Assembly (NCBI RefSeq): GCF_001439915.1
Contig: NZ_LMBW01000003.1
Coordinates: forward strand, 37,175 to 73,939
Reading direction: 5' to 3'
Source of the DNA: Fredinandcohnia humi
GTDB taxonomy: Bacteria; Bacillota; Bacilli; Bacillales; Bacillaceae_L
Length of the DNA: 36,765 bases
In this document: in pieces, positions 8,354 to 17,064 of the stretch
Layout of the letters: every line of letters begins with the position of its first letter
How positions within the stretch are numbered: position 1 is the stretch's first letter
The notes under the pieces: model-generated
The model's database searches: none
Told to the model about the DNA's origin: nothing
Seen by the model: only the letters and a program-made list of their open reading frames with translations
Program-made: the position numbers and the translations under genes

Positions 8354-8504
8354 CTCATGTATTTCAAGCAAGACTTTTTCTGCTAAAAATTTTTTAACCC
8401 ACAATGAAAGGGCTTACTTGTATGAGTGAAATAACCATTTTCATGTAAAGGCATCGGAAACATCCAAAGGATAAATATGAAATGGAATAATGGAGGGGAT
8501 CATT

Positions 8505-9509
8505 ATGCAGGTTGCTTTTGAAGAAATGAAGCATGAAATTAAACAAGCCTTTTTACGAAATGGACTTAGCGAAGAGCAAGCGGAGCTTTGTTCACAGGTT
8601 CATACTGAAACAAGCAGGGATGGAATTGAGTCCCATGGGTTGAACCGTGTTCCTCGATTTTTAAACTATGTGAAAAAGGGATGGGTCAATCTTGATGCAG
8701 AGCTAGAATTGGTAAATAGCTTTGGTGTCATTGAACAATATGATGGACATCGCGGAATTGGGATCATCAACGCGAAGAAAGCATCACAACGTGCAATTGC
8801 CTTAGCAAAAGAAAATGGTGTTGGCATTGTTGCTTTACGTAATACAACCCACTGGATGCGCGGTGGAACATATATTTTAGATATGATCGATGAAGGTCTA
8901 ATGGGCATTAGTTGGACAAATACAGAATCCTGTATGCCGGCTTGGGGCTCTGCAAATCAAAATATCGGGAACAACCCAATCTGTATGGGAATTCCAAGAG
9001 AGGAAGGTCCGTTCCTATTAGATATGGCAGCAAGTCAATTTTCTTGGGGGAAAATCCAAGTCACTCGCTTAGCTGAAAACCACCTTCCATTTGCGGGAGG
9101 GTTCGATTCAGAAGGGAATGTGACAACAGACCCAGGTAAGATTGAGGATTCCGGAAGAATTATGCCGATGGGTTACTGGAAGGGCTCAAGCTTTGCGATT
9201 TTACTAGATTTATTTGGTTCTGTTCTTGCAAACGGTAACACGACTGCGATGATGGATGAAATCAATCAAGGAAGCTGTACAGGATGTTCGCAAATCTTCA
9301 TGGCATTTGATCCGAAGCGATTTATTTCAGAGGAGCAAATGACCTCCATTATCCAAGGCACCGTTGACCAGCTTGTTAACAGCACACCTACTCAAGAGGG
9401 TACGAAGGTCCGTTACCCTGGCGAAGGGCAAGCAGCATACCGTGAAAGAAGCAAAACAGAAGGAATCCATGCGGATGATTCCGTTTGGGAAAAGGTTAAG
9501 AGTCTTTAA
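8505..9509 (+). CDS. dlgD: 2,3-diketo-L-gulonate reductase (YiaK/DlgD, Ldh2 family)
   Basis: This 334-residue NAD-dependent oxidoreductase belongs to the malate/L-lactate dehydrogenase type 2 family. It matches E. coli YiaK along its length as I recall it: ESHGLNR with catalytic H44, the family signature ALRN-THWMRGG, RIMPMGYWKGSS before the C-terminal helix, and the ending DDSVWEKV. YiaK reduces 2,3-diketo-L-gulonate to 3-dehydro-L-gulonate. GGAGGGG six bases upstream fixes ATG 8505 over the in-frame ATG at 8490, which overlaps that site. It is the first gene of the cluster, preceded by a predicted promoter and operator. It shares with the E. coli operon the YiaL and TRAP partners found downstream. 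The exact substrate here could be a related keto-acid. Confidence 0.85.
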   Translation: MQVAFEEMKHEIKQAFLRNGLSEEQAELCSQVHTETSRDGIESHGLNRVPRFLNYVKKGWVNLDAELELVNSFGVIEQYDGHRGIGIINAKKASQRAIALAKENGVGIVALRNTTHWMRGGTYILDMIDEGLMGISWTNTESCMPAWGSANQNIGNNPICMGIPREEGPFLLDMAASQFSWGKIQVTRLAENHLPFAGGFDSEGNVTTDPGKIEDSGRIMPMGYWKGSSFAILLDLFGSVLANGNTTAMMDEINQGSCTGCSQIFMAFDPKRFISEEQMTSIIQGTVDQLVNSTPTQEGTKVRYPGEGQAAYRERSKTEGIHADDSVWEKVKSL

Positions 9510-9534
9510 AAAAAGAAAAGTGCAGGGTGCCCCA

Positions 9535-9715
9535 ATTCCAGCTAAGGGCAGGCACGTCCTGTGCCTAGTGCTGGAATCCTTGCCGTCCTGGCAGAGGCGA
9601 CAAGCATAAGACGAGCGCTGACAGAAGGTGCATTTTACATTCCGAAGCGATTGTCTAGACCATAGAGCCGATGGCGCCTGGAACTAGACATTAGTAAAAG
9701 GGGCCCACAAGCCCC
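9535..9715 (+). repeat. Structured intergenic sequence inside the operon
   Basis: Between dlgD and the hydroxyacid dehydrogenase gene are several perfect inverted repeats. ATTCCAGC/GCTGGAAT (9535-9577) encloses AGGCAC/GTGCCT (9550-9566). TGTCTAG/CTAGACA (9652-9690) follows, then GGGGC/GCCCC (9700-9715). The base composition is richer in G and C than the flanking genes. The CGATTGTCTAG...GGCGCC part resembles a dispersed intergenic repeat I recall from Bacillus genomes. No U-run follows the last hairpin, so it is a poor terminator. Confidence 0.55.
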
Positions 9716-9762
9716 AATACATTTTAACTCAGTTTAGTGCAATTATCGGAGGTGTAGACAAC

Positions 9763-10731
9763 ATGATAGAAAGAAAAGTAATCATTACGGATTGTGATCA
9801 CGACAATTTTGACGCTGAGAAAAAAGTATTCTCAAACTCTGAGTATTCATTTGAATTGCTTCAATGTAAGACAGAGGAGGACGTCATCAATCAATGTCAA
9901 GGTGCTGTGGCGTTCATTAATCAATATGCACCCATTACAGAAAAGGTTTTTGCAAGTTTGCCAGATTTGAAGTTTGTCGTACGCTACGGAGTTGGTGTGG
10001 ATAACGTCGATTTGAAAGCGGCGACAAAATATGGCGTGCAGGTCAGCAATGTGCCTGACTATGGTACCAACGAAGTGGCCGACCATGCATTAGCTTTAAT
10101 GTTAGCGTTAACAAGAAAGATTCCATTCATGAACAAGCTAGTAAAAGATGGAACCTGGGATTATTCAAAGAGTATTCCGGTCTACCGACATAGTGTTCAG
10201 ACCGTTGGAATCATTGGCCTTGGTCGCATTGGTACAGCCTTTGCTCATAAGGTTCATGCACTTGGCTGTAAAGTAATTGTTCATGAAATAAAAGAAAAAG
10301 AATGTTATCCAGACTTTGTCGAGTTTGTCTCACTTGAAGAATTGCTCCAGACGTCAGACGTGGTTTCAATCCATTGTGGCCTTGATACATCAAGAAATCT
10401 AATAAGTGAAAGAGAGCTTCGACTTATGAAGTCAAGTGCATACATCGTGAATGTGTCTCGTGGCGGAATTATTGATGAGGACGCCCTTGATCTTGCATTA
10501 GAGGAAAAATGGATTGCAGGTGCTGCCATTGATGTAGCGAAGGCTGAGCCAATGGGTACAGATGCTAAATTATTGCGTCATGAAAATATCCTGATTACCC
10601 CACATATGGCCTGGTATTCAGAGGAGGCGGCAGTGGAGCTAAAACGCAAAGTTGCTGAAGAAACAGTCCGATTTTTAAATGGAGAACAGGTTCATTACCC
10701 TGTTAACCAACTTGTCGTAGGTAGTAAATAA
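9763..10731 (+). CDS. D-2-hydroxyacid dehydrogenase (NAD-binding, C-terminal dehydrogenase/phosphoglycerate dehydrogenase-like)
   Basis: This 322-residue cytosolic enzyme has the two-domain D-isomer 2-hydroxyacid dehydrogenase fold. The Rossmann signature is GLGRIG (152-157), within VGIIGLGRIGTAFA. The catalytic triad of the family is visible as R233 (SRGG), E262 (KAEP) and H281 (TPHMAW). It should interconvert a 2-keto acid and a D-2-hydroxy acid with NAD(P)H. Close annotated relatives are phosphoglycerate, glyoxylate and CtBP-like dehydrogenases. No serine-regulatory ACT domain is present, so it is unlikely to be the biosynthetic SerA. GGAGGTG upstream supports the ATG. It sits between dlgD and the TRAP genes, so a role on the same sugar acid is likely. 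Confidence 0.85.
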   Translation: MIERKVIITDCDHDNFDAEKKVFSNSEYSFELLQCKTEEDVINQCQGAVAFINQYAPITEKVFASLPDLKFVVRYGVGVDNVDLKAATKYGVQVSNVPDYGTNEVADHALALMLALTRKIPFMNKLVKDGTWDYSKSIPVYRHSVQTVGIIGLGRIGTAFAHKVHALGCKVIVHEIKEKECYPDFVEFVSLEELLQTSDVVSIHCGLDTSRNLISERELRLMKSSAYIVNVSRGGIIDEDALDLALEEKWIAGAAIDVAKAEPMGTDAKLLRHENILITPHMAWYSEEAAVELKRKVAEETVRFLNGEQVHYPVNQLVVGSK

Positions 10732-10756
10732 ATACAAATATATAGGAGTGAAGGAA

Positions 10757-11794
10757 ATGAAAAAGGGGATTAAATTATTTTCTATTCTTGCAGTAGCGGT
10801 TCTTATGATGTCATTATTGGCAGCATGTGGAGGTGGAGGTTCTAAGTCATCTTCCAATGGAGATTCTGGAGAGAAGGCGAGCACAAAGGTTTTAAAATTA
10901 GGCTTTAACCAACCGGAGAATCACCCGCAATATCAAGCAATGAAAGAATTCGGTGAAAAATTTTATGAAGAAACTGACGGCGCTTATAAGATTGAAATCT
11001 ATCCAAACGAATTACTGGGTGCACAGCGTGAGGTTCTTGAATTGGTTCAATCGGGTACAGTTTCAATGTCAATCACACCGGGAAGCTTATTAGAAAATAT
11101 TAATAAGGATTTCGTTGTATTTAATCTTCCATATGTATTTGATTCAGTTGAACACCAACAGGCTGTACTCAATAACCCTGATGTAACAGGTGACTTATAT
11201 TCTTCTTTAGAAGGGGACGGCTTAACAGTTCTTGGAGGGTTCCACGGGGGAGTACGTAACGTATACAACAGCGAGAAGCCGGTTAATACGCCTGAAGATT
11301 TAAAGGGCATGAAAGTTCGTGTAATGGAATCTGACACAAACATTAAAATGATGCAATTGATGGGTGGCGTAGGAACACCAATGGGTCAAGGTGAAGTGTA
11401 CACGGCAATTCAATCTGGTGTTCTTGAAGGCGGAGAAAACAACGAGCTAATCTTTAACAACTTAAAGCATGTTGAAATTGCACCCTATTATTCTTATACA
11501 AAACACTTAATGGTTCCTGATTATCTAATGATCAATGCAAATGTATTAAAAGGAATGTCTGAAGAGCATCAAAAAATTCTTCGTGAAGGACTTGTTTCGG
11601 CATTCGACCGTGAATATGAATTATTCGCTGAGTTCGTAGCGGAAGCGAAAACAGCTGCAGAAGGTCAAGGGGCTAAGTTTAACGATGTTGATATCACAGT
11701 CTTCCAAGACGCAGTTGCACCATTATTAGAAGAAAAATTAGAAAATGATTTCCAAAAAGATTTATATGCAAAGGTACGCGAATTGGCTCAATAG
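10757..11794 (+). CDS. TRAP transporter substrate-binding lipoprotein (DctP family)
   Basis: This 345-residue exported lipoprotein has a signal peptide MKKGIKLFSILAVAVLMMSL ending in a lipobox LAAC, with C24 as the lipidated residue. A Ser/Gly-rich linker follows. The mature part has the DctP solute-binding fold, including a conserved arginine in the substrate region (GMKVRVMES) and the downstream motif GGVGTPMGQGEVYTAIQSGVLEGGENN. It captures a carboxylate, usually a C4-dicarboxylate or sugar acid, for the DctQ/DctM permease encoded next. The ATG at 10757 lies eight bases after AGGAG; the GTG at 10748 overlaps that site. The gene starts 25 bp after the hydroxyacid dehydrogenase and is clearly in the same operon. 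The YiaK/YiaL neighbours point to a diketogulonate-type substrate. Confidence 0.92.
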   Translation: MKKGIKLFSILAVAVLMMSLLAACGGGGSKSSSNGDSGEKASTKVLKLGFNQPENHPQYQAMKEFGEKFYEETDGAYKIEIYPNELLGAQREVLELVQSGTVSMSITPGSLLENINKDFVVFNLPYVFDSVEHQQAVLNNPDVTGDLYSSLEGDGLTVLGGFHGGVRNVYNSEKPVNTPEDLKGMKVRVMESDTNIKMMQLMGGVGTPMGQGEVYTAIQSGVLEGGENNELIFNNLKHVEIAPYYSYTKHLMVPDYLMINANVLKGMSEEHQKILREGLVSAFDREYELFAEFVAEAKTAAEGQGAKFNDVDITVFQDAVAPLLEEKLENDFQKDLYAKVRELAQ

Positions 11795-11804
11795 GAGTGA
11801 TTAT

Positions 11805-12296
11805 ATGAAAATCATCAAAAGTATTTTAGACAAAATATTAAGTGTGTTTTGCATTATATTGTTCGCGGCCATGGTAGTACTCGTTACTTGGCAAGTTATC
11901 ACTAGGTTCATTTTTAATGATCCTAGTGCTTTTTCAGAAGAGCTTGCGAAGTACTGCTTTGTCTGGCTTGGACTGTTTGGCGCAGCATTCCTGTTTGGGG
12001 AAAATGGACATATGGCGATGGATTTTGTCAAGGACAGGTTTCCAAAACCATTGAGACTAGGCGTTGAGTTATTTATTCAGCTAGTCATCATCGCGTTTGC
12101 TGCATTGGTTCTTTTAAAAGGTGGAGGCAATGCTGCACAACTTGCAATGAATCAAATTAACCCAAGCTTACATCTTCCAATGGGCTATTTATATGCAGGA
12201 ATTGCTGCGAGTGGGGTCTTCATTATTTTCTATGCTGTGAATTGTATTTATTTAATTTTAACGAAAAAACAAACTTTAGAAGAACAGCAGCAGTGA
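11805..12296 (+). CDS. TRAP transporter small permease (DctQ family)
   Basis: This 163-residue protein has four predicted membrane helices, typical of the DctQ component: LSVFCIILFAAMVVLVTWQV, a second around YCFVWLGLFGAAFLFG, a third around LFIQLVIIAFAALVLL and a fourth around LYAGIAASGVFIIFYAV. The family signature ITRFIFNDPSAFSEELAKY with FVWLGLFG is present, as is GENGHMAMD. It pairs with DctM to form the sodium-driven permease that receives substrate from DctP. AGGAG precedes ATG 11805, ten bases after the dctP stop. The order P-Q-M is the usual one. Confidence 0.92.
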   Translation: MKIIKSILDKILSVFCIILFAAMVVLVTWQVITRFIFNDPSAFSEELAKYCFVWLGLFGAAFLFGENGHMAMDFVKDRFPKPLRLGVELFIQLVIIAFAALVLLKGGGNAAQLAMNQINPSLHLPMGYLYAGIAASGVFIIFYAVNCIYLILTKKQTLEEQQQ

Positions 12297-12322
12297 CTTC
12301 TTTTGTAGGAAGGAGATAAAAT

Positions 12323-13627
12323 ATGGATCCGGTCGTCATTCAAGCCGCACTGATTATGTTGATAGGGCTAATCTTCCTATTAATTATCGGTGCACCTATT
12401 AGTATTGCAGTTGGGGTTCCATCCGTTTTGGCCATGATTTTAATTGTTGGCTTTGAAAATGGAATGCAAACCTCTGCACAACGTATTTTTACAGGAATAA
12501 ATTCCTTCCCGCTTCTTGCCATCCCCTTCTTTGTCTTAGCCGGGGTAATCATGAATAACGGAGGAATTGCGACAAGATTAGTGAACTGTGCGAAGGTTAT
12601 AAGTGGTCGTATGCCAGGATCTCTTGCACAGACAAACATCCTTGCCAATGCCATGTTTGGATCGATTAGTGGTTCAGCAGTTGCAGCAGTTGCCGCGGTA
12701 GGAACCTCATTAACCCCGGAAATGGCAAAGGACGGATATAAGCGTGAATTCTCTGCAGCGGTTAACGTTGCATCAGCTCCATCGGGAATGTTGATTCCAC
12801 CAAGTAATACATTAATTGTGTTCTCTCTCGTAAGTGGTGGAACATCGATTGCAGCCCTATTCATGGGCGGGTATATCCCAGGTATTCTATGGGCGTTTGC
12901 CTGTATGGTTGTTGCATTTTTCGTTTCAAAAAAACATGGGTACCGCAGCTCTGAACGCGTTACTTTGAAAGTTGCGATTAAGACAGTTCTTGATGCCATC
13001 CCTAGTTTGTTGCTGATTATCATTGTTATCGGTGGGATTATCAAAGGAGTCTTTACTGCTACTGAAGGTGCAGCGATCGCCGTAGTGTATTCGTTATTAC
13101 TTTCATTTATTTATCGTGCGATTAAAATCAAGGATTTACCAAAAATCCTTTTAGAATCAACTAGAACAACGGCTTTAGTTACATTGTTAATCGGTGTTTC
13201 CTCCATTATGTCATGGGTGATGGCGTTTACGAATATTCCAGGCTTGATTGCGGAAACAATGCTATCTGTATCAGATAGTCCAATTATCATCCTATTAATT
13301 ATGAACGTCGTATTGTTGATTGTCGGTACATTTATGGACCCAACTCCTGCGGTTCTTATTTTCACACCGATTTTCTTACCGATTGCATTGAGTTTTGGAA
13401 TGGATCCTGTTCATTTTGGAATTATGATCGTTATGAACCTTTGTATTGGAACTATCACACCGCCAGTCGGAAACGTACTATTCGTTGGTGCTAAGGTTGC
13501 TAATCTGAAGATTGAAAGTGTCATTAAGCATCTTCTTCCATTCTTTGGAGTCTTAATTATAGCATTAATGCTTGTGACATATATTCCAGAGCTTTCACTA
13601 TGGCTTCCAAGATTGTTCGGCCTATAA
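12323..13627 (+). CDS. TRAP transporter large permease (DctM family)
   Basis: This 434-residue, very hydrophobic protein has about 12 predicted membrane segments and matches the DctM length of about 430. It shows the family blocks GINSFPLLAIPFFVLAG, MFGSISGSAVAAVAAVG, the helical-hairpin motif ASAPSGMLIPPSNTLIV, and TPPVGNVLF near the C-terminus. It is the translocating subunit of the transporter. AAGGAG lies upstream of the ATG, which is 26 bp after the dctQ stop. Confidence 0.93.
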   Translation: MDPVVIQAALIMLIGLIFLLIIGAPISIAVGVPSVLAMILIVGFENGMQTSAQRIFTGINSFPLLAIPFFVLAGVIMNNGGIATRLVNCAKVISGRMPGSLAQTNILANAMFGSISGSAVAAVAAVGTSLTPEMAKDGYKREFSAAVNVASAPSGMLIPPSNTLIVFSLVSGGTSIAALFMGGYIPGILWAFACMVVAFFVSKKHGYRSSERVTLKVAIKTVLDAIPSLLLIIIVIGGIIKGVFTATEGAAIAVVYSLLLSFIYRAIKIKDLPKILLESTRTTALVTLLIGVSSIMSWVMAFTNIPGLIAETMLSVSDSPIIILLIMNVVLLIVGTFMDPTPAVLIFTPIFLPIALSFGMDPVHFGIMIVMNLCIGTITPPVGNVLFVGAKVANLKIESVIKHLLPFFGVLIIALMLVTYIPELSLWLPRLFGL

Positions 13628-13693
13628 GTCTAGTAAACTCGTAATCTTGTGGGTGATTCACCTTAGCTAAAGCAGAAAAAAGGAGTGCAGAAA

Positions 13694-14698
13694 TTGAAGG
13701 CAATTGTGTATGAAGGACCTCAAACAGTACGTATTCAAGAAAAAGAAATGCCTGCAGTTAAAGAAGGCTGGGCTCTAATCAAGGCTTCACATGCTGGTAT
13801 TTGCGGTACAGATTTGATCATTTACGGCGGCACGCACCCACGTGCTGCCGCTCCTCTTATTCCGGGGCATGAATTTTCAGGAACGATTGTAAGCGGTCAT
13901 CCGATCCTACAACCAGGCACCCCAGTAACAGTGAATCCATTGCTAAGCTGTGGTACCTGTCCACCATGTCAATCTGGTCAATCCCATGTGTGTGAAACCT
14001 TACAATTAGTCGGTATCGATTGCGACGGAGGGATGGGCGAATTTGTCCAAGCACCAATTGATAAAATCATTCCTCTGCCAGAAGGCGTTTCTCTTAAGCT
14101 TGGTGCACTGATGGAGCCAATTGCGGTAGGTGTTCATGCGGTGAGACAGGCTGGCTTTGTACCAGGGGATGAAGCTCTCGTCTATGGGGCAGGAACAATC
14201 GGTTTATGTGTGGCACTATCATTGAAAAATCTTGGTGCACGTAGGGTCGTGATTGTTGAAACAAACCCCGACCGCATCAAAAAGGCAGAGGAGCTTGGTT
14301 TTACAGCGATCAATTCTCTTACTCAAGATGTGAAGGAAGTGGTCGAGCTTGAGACAAAAGGCAGTGGCTTTGACTTTGTCTATGATTGTGCTGGACACCC
14401 TGCTGTGGCGGCTCAGCTGACTGAAGTTGCGAAAGTAAGAGGAACCGTTGTCATCGTTGCTTCTTATAAAAATCCAGCTCCTCTTCAGCTGCAGCAAGGA
14501 ATGTTTAAAGAGCTTTCGGTTCGTTTTGTTCGCGTCTACACACATAAGGATTTTGAAATTGCAGCCGAATTGGTTGCGAAGGATTCAAACTTTGAAAAAA
14601 TTATTACACATGTCCTCCCACCTGAGGAAGCACAAAAAGGATTTGAGCTTTTAACAACTCCAAGTGATGCTGTCAAGGTCATGTATCATTTCGAATGA
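13694..14698 (+). CDS. Zinc-dependent medium-chain dehydrogenase (sorbitol/threonine dehydrogenase-like)
   Basis: This 334-residue MDR-superfamily enzyme oxidises a secondary alcohol of a polyol or sugar acid with NAD(P). The catalytic zinc ligands are C37 (AGICGTD), H59 and E60 (PGHEF). The structural zinc site is C86, C89, C92 and C100 (SCGTCPPCQSGQSHVC). The Rossmann motif is GAGTIGLC. Start: TTG 13694 is preferred because AGGAG (13681-13685) lies eight bases before it and the protein then begins in the usual way for this family (MKAIVYEGP). GTG 13685 overlaps that site. It follows the TRAP genes by about 65 bp and precedes the SDR gene by nine. The substrate is unknown; it differs clearly from the second zinc dehydrogenase at 17894. 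Confidence 0.88.
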   Translation: MKAIVYEGPQTVRIQEKEMPAVKEGWALIKASHAGICGTDLIIYGGTHPRAAAPLIPGHEFSGTIVSGHPILQPGTPVTVNPLLSCGTCPPCQSGQSHVCETLQLVGIDCDGGMGEFVQAPIDKIIPLPEGVSLKLGALMEPIAVGVHAVRQAGFVPGDEALVYGAGTIGLCVALSLKNLGARRVVIVETNPDRIKKAEELGFTAINSLTQDVKEVVELETKGSGFDFVYDCAGHPAVAAQLTEVAKVRGTVVIVASYKNPAPLQLQQGMFKELSVRFVRVYTHKDFEIAAELVAKDSNFEKIITHVLPPEEAQKGFELLTTPSDAVKVMYHFE

Positions 14699-14707
14699 GG
14701 TGAGGAA

Positions 14708-15463
14708 ATGAATCATTTATTTGATTTAACAGGGAAAGTTGCTGTAGTAACGGGTGGAACACGTGGGTTAGGAAAGGATATTGCCATCGGACTAGCAAGT
14801 GCAGGGGCAGATGTCGTTATAGTGGCCCGCACCATAACAGAAGACACACTAGAAGAGATTCGCAGCCAAGGCGTGAAGGCGCTTGGAATTTCGTATGATC
14901 TAGGCAATGTTGACGGGCTTGGTGGTCTGGTTGAGCAAATCATCGCAGAAATGGGCAAAATTGATATTTTAGTCAATAATGCCGGTGTTCAAAGAAGACA
15001 CCCTTCAGTCGAATTTCCAAAAGAGGATTGGGATCTCGTCATGGATGTCAACGCGAACTCAGTCTTTTTCCTTTGTCAGACGGTTGGCAAGCATATGATT
15101 GAACAAGGTAAGGGTAAGATTATTAATCTAGCATCGATGTTGTCATACTTTGGAGGCTTTACGGTACCTGCCTATGCGGCAAGTAAGGGTGCGGTGATGC
15201 AATTTTCAAAAGCATTGGCAAATGAATGGGCAAAGCATCGTGTAAATGTCAACTGCATCGCTCCAGGTTATATGGCAACTGAAATGAATTCAGCATTGAT
15301 TGCCGATGAATCAAGGAATAAGGAAATTTTAGCCCGTATTCCAGCAGGACGTTGGGGGACAGGTGAAGATTTACGAGGAGCAGCTATTTTCTTAGCCTCG
15401 GATGCATCTGATTATCTCCATGGCTTTACAATAGCAGTCGATGGAGGCTATTTAGGCAGATAA
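14708..15463 (+). CDS. SDR family oxidoreductase, KduD-like (2-dehydro-3-deoxy-D-gluconate 5-dehydrogenase type)
   Basis: This 251-residue short-chain dehydrogenase has a TGGTRGLG cofactor motif (residues 15-22), NNAG (90-93) and catalytic S143, Y156 and K160 (YAASK). KduD/gluconate-5-dehydrogenase traits include LFDLTGKVAVVTGG at the start, NNAGVQRR, and the C-terminal RIPAGRWG with DLRGAAIFLASDAS and a final DGGYL. Members interconvert keto and hydroxy groups of aldonates and deoxy-keto-aldonates with NAD(P). GGTGAGG precedes the ATG nine bases after the previous stop, so translation is probably coupled. The exact substrate is not determined by the sequence. Confidence 0.85.
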   Translation: MNHLFDLTGKVAVVTGGTRGLGKDIAIGLASAGADVVIVARTITEDTLEEIRSQGVKALGISYDLGNVDGLGGLVEQIIAEMGKIDILVNNAGVQRRHPSVEFPKEDWDLVMDVNANSVFFLCQTVGKHMIEQGKGKIINLASMLSYFGGFTVPAYAASKGAVMQFSKALANEWAKHRVNVNCIAPGYMATEMNSALIADESRNKEILARIPAGRWGTGEDLRGAAIFLASDASDYLHGFTIAVDGGYLGR

Positions 15464-15492
15464 TCCATTTTTAATTATAAGGGGGAAAAATC

Positions 15493-16485
15493 TTGGCATT
15501 AGAAAAAGTTCGTTGGGGAATTATTGGCTGCGGCGAAGTCACAGAGGTTAAGAGTGGGCCAGCCTTTCAAAAAATTGAGAATTCGGAGCTAGTCGCAGTC
15601 ATGCGCAGAACAGGGGCTCTCGCTAAGGATTATGCAGAACGCCACAACATTCCAAAATGGTATGACGATGCAGATGCCCTTATTAATGATCCTGCGGTTG
15701 ACGCTGTCTACATTGCAACACCACCGGCATCACATAAGGAATATACGATTAAGGTGGCTCGTGAAGGCAAGCCAGTGTATGTCGAAAAACCAATGGCGTT
15801 AAACAGTGTGGAATGTGAGGAAATGATTGCGATATGTAAAGAAGCGGGGGTCCCGTTATATGTTTCCTTTTACCGACGTGCGATGCCAAGATTCCTGAAG
15901 ATCAAGGAATTACTTGATACGAAGGCAATTGGTGAGGTTCGGTTTGTTGAGACGACTCAATATCAACAGGTAGCAGAGGATGTTTTAGACCCAGAAAATC
16001 TACCATGGCGTGTTCAACCAGACCTAGCTGGTGGCGGATTGTTTTTCGATTTAGCGAGCCATACCATTGATATATTGGACTTTTTACTTGGACCGATTGC
16101 AGATGTGCATGGCATTGCGTCCAATCAAGCTGGCCATTACCCAGCAGAGGATATTGTAACGGGTACCTATCTGTTTGAATCAGGTGTCCACGGAGTGGGA
16201 AGCTGGTGTTTTTCCGCATTTGAAAATGTCGATAAGAATGAAATCGTGGGAAGCAAGGGGAAAATTTCATTTTCAACCTTTAGCAATGACCCAATTGTAC
16301 TTACGACTGCTGAAGGTACGAAAGAATGGAGCTTCGAGCAGCCAATTCATGTTCATCAGCCTTTGATTGAAACCATTGTTGCAGATTTAACGGGGCTAGA
16401 TTCAAATGGCACTTGCACCGGTGTGACCGCATTAAGGACGAGTAAGGTCATGGAGAAAATGGTGAAGAATCACTATCAGGACTAG
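15493..16485 (+). CDS. Gfo/Idh/MocA family oxidoreductase
   Basis: This 330-residue NAD(P)-dependent sugar or polyol dehydrogenase has the N-terminal Rossmann motif WGIIGCGEVTE and the family EKP motif (VYVEKPMA), which positions the catalytic lysine. The C-terminal half carries GGGLFFDLASHTIDILDFLLG, the usual substrate-side helix with a histidine. Translation starts at TTG 15493, seven to eight bases after AAGGGGG. It lies 29 bp after the SDR gene in the same operon and probably acts on an intermediate of the imported sugar acid. It is distinct in sequence from the second Gfo/Idh protein at 19815. Confidence 0.88.
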   Translation: MALEKVRWGIIGCGEVTEVKSGPAFQKIENSELVAVMRRTGALAKDYAERHNIPKWYDDADALINDPAVDAVYIATPPASHKEYTIKVAREGKPVYVEKPMALNSVECEEMIAICKEAGVPLYVSFYRRAMPRFLKIKELLDTKAIGEVRFVETTQYQQVAEDVLDPENLPWRVQPDLAGGGLFFDLASHTIDILDFLLGPIADVHGIASNQAGHYPAEDIVTGTYLFESGVHGVGSWCFSAFENVDKNEIVGSKGKISFSTFSNDPIVLTTAEGTKEWSFEQPIHVHQPLIETIVADLTGLDSNGTCTGVTALRTSKVMEKMVKNHYQD

Positions 16486-16496
16486 GAGGAAAAAAG

Positions 16497-16952
16497 ATGA
16501 TTATTGATAAATTGTCAAATGCTCATTTGTACGAAGGAGTGCGACCGCGTTTGAAAATGGCACTCGATTATTTACGCGAACATGACATTGCCGCTCTTTC
16601 TGTTGGTGAGTATGAAATTGATGGCGATAAGATTATTCTACAAATTCATGAATATGAAACAAAAGCAAGCGAAGAAGCACGCTTTGAATGCCATAAGCGT
16701 TATGCAGATGTGCAATACATCATTCATGGTGAGGAAAAAATGGGGTATACAAATGTGGAGAATACCCAAATAGTTGAAGAACTGAAGGACAGAGACCTTT
16801 ATTTCTTGGAGACGAACGCAGAGGACCGTGTTCTCGTGGAGGAAGGGATGTTTGCTCTTTTTACACCAGAGGATGCACATATGCCAGGTATGTACAGAAA
16901 CAATCCTCAGCCGGTAAAAAAGGCTGTTGTAAAAGTATTATGGAATGAATAG
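16497..16952 (+). CDS. YhcH/YjgK/YiaL family protein
   Basis: This 151-residue cupin-like protein is of the YhcH/YjgK/YiaL (DUF386) family. It shows the family signature EYEIDGDKIILQIHEYETK, then ECHKRYADVQYIIHGEEKMGY with metal-ligand candidates, and ALFTPEDAHMPGM with a conserved histidine. Members bind metal and accompany sugar-acid and sialic-acid operons, possibly as anomerases or isomerases; the reaction is not firmly known. In E. coli yiaL is adjacent to yiaK and the TRAP genes, so its presence here reinforces the diketogulonate-like assignment. AGGAGG precedes ATG 16497, eleven bases after the upstream stop. Confidence 0.9.
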   Translation: MIIDKLSNAHLYEGVRPRLKMALDYLREHDIAALSVGEYEIDGDKIILQIHEYETKASEEARFECHKRYADVQYIIHGEEKMGYTNVENTQIVEELKDRDLYFLETNAEDRVLVEEGMFALFTPEDAHMPGMYRNNPQPVKKAVVKVLWNE

Positions 16953-17064
16953 GCAAATGAACAGAATGAGAAATAATATGAAAATAGGTTGAACTCTCTT
17001 GCCAAAAGCTAATACGTTCCTTTACTCTAATTATAAAATGAAAGATTGAAAGGCGTGAGGGTTT

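Noticed and set aside
8262-8504. Catabolite-repression (cre) site near TGAAAGGGCTTACT
   Set aside because: At least two mismatches to the consensus at conserved positions; not enough to report.
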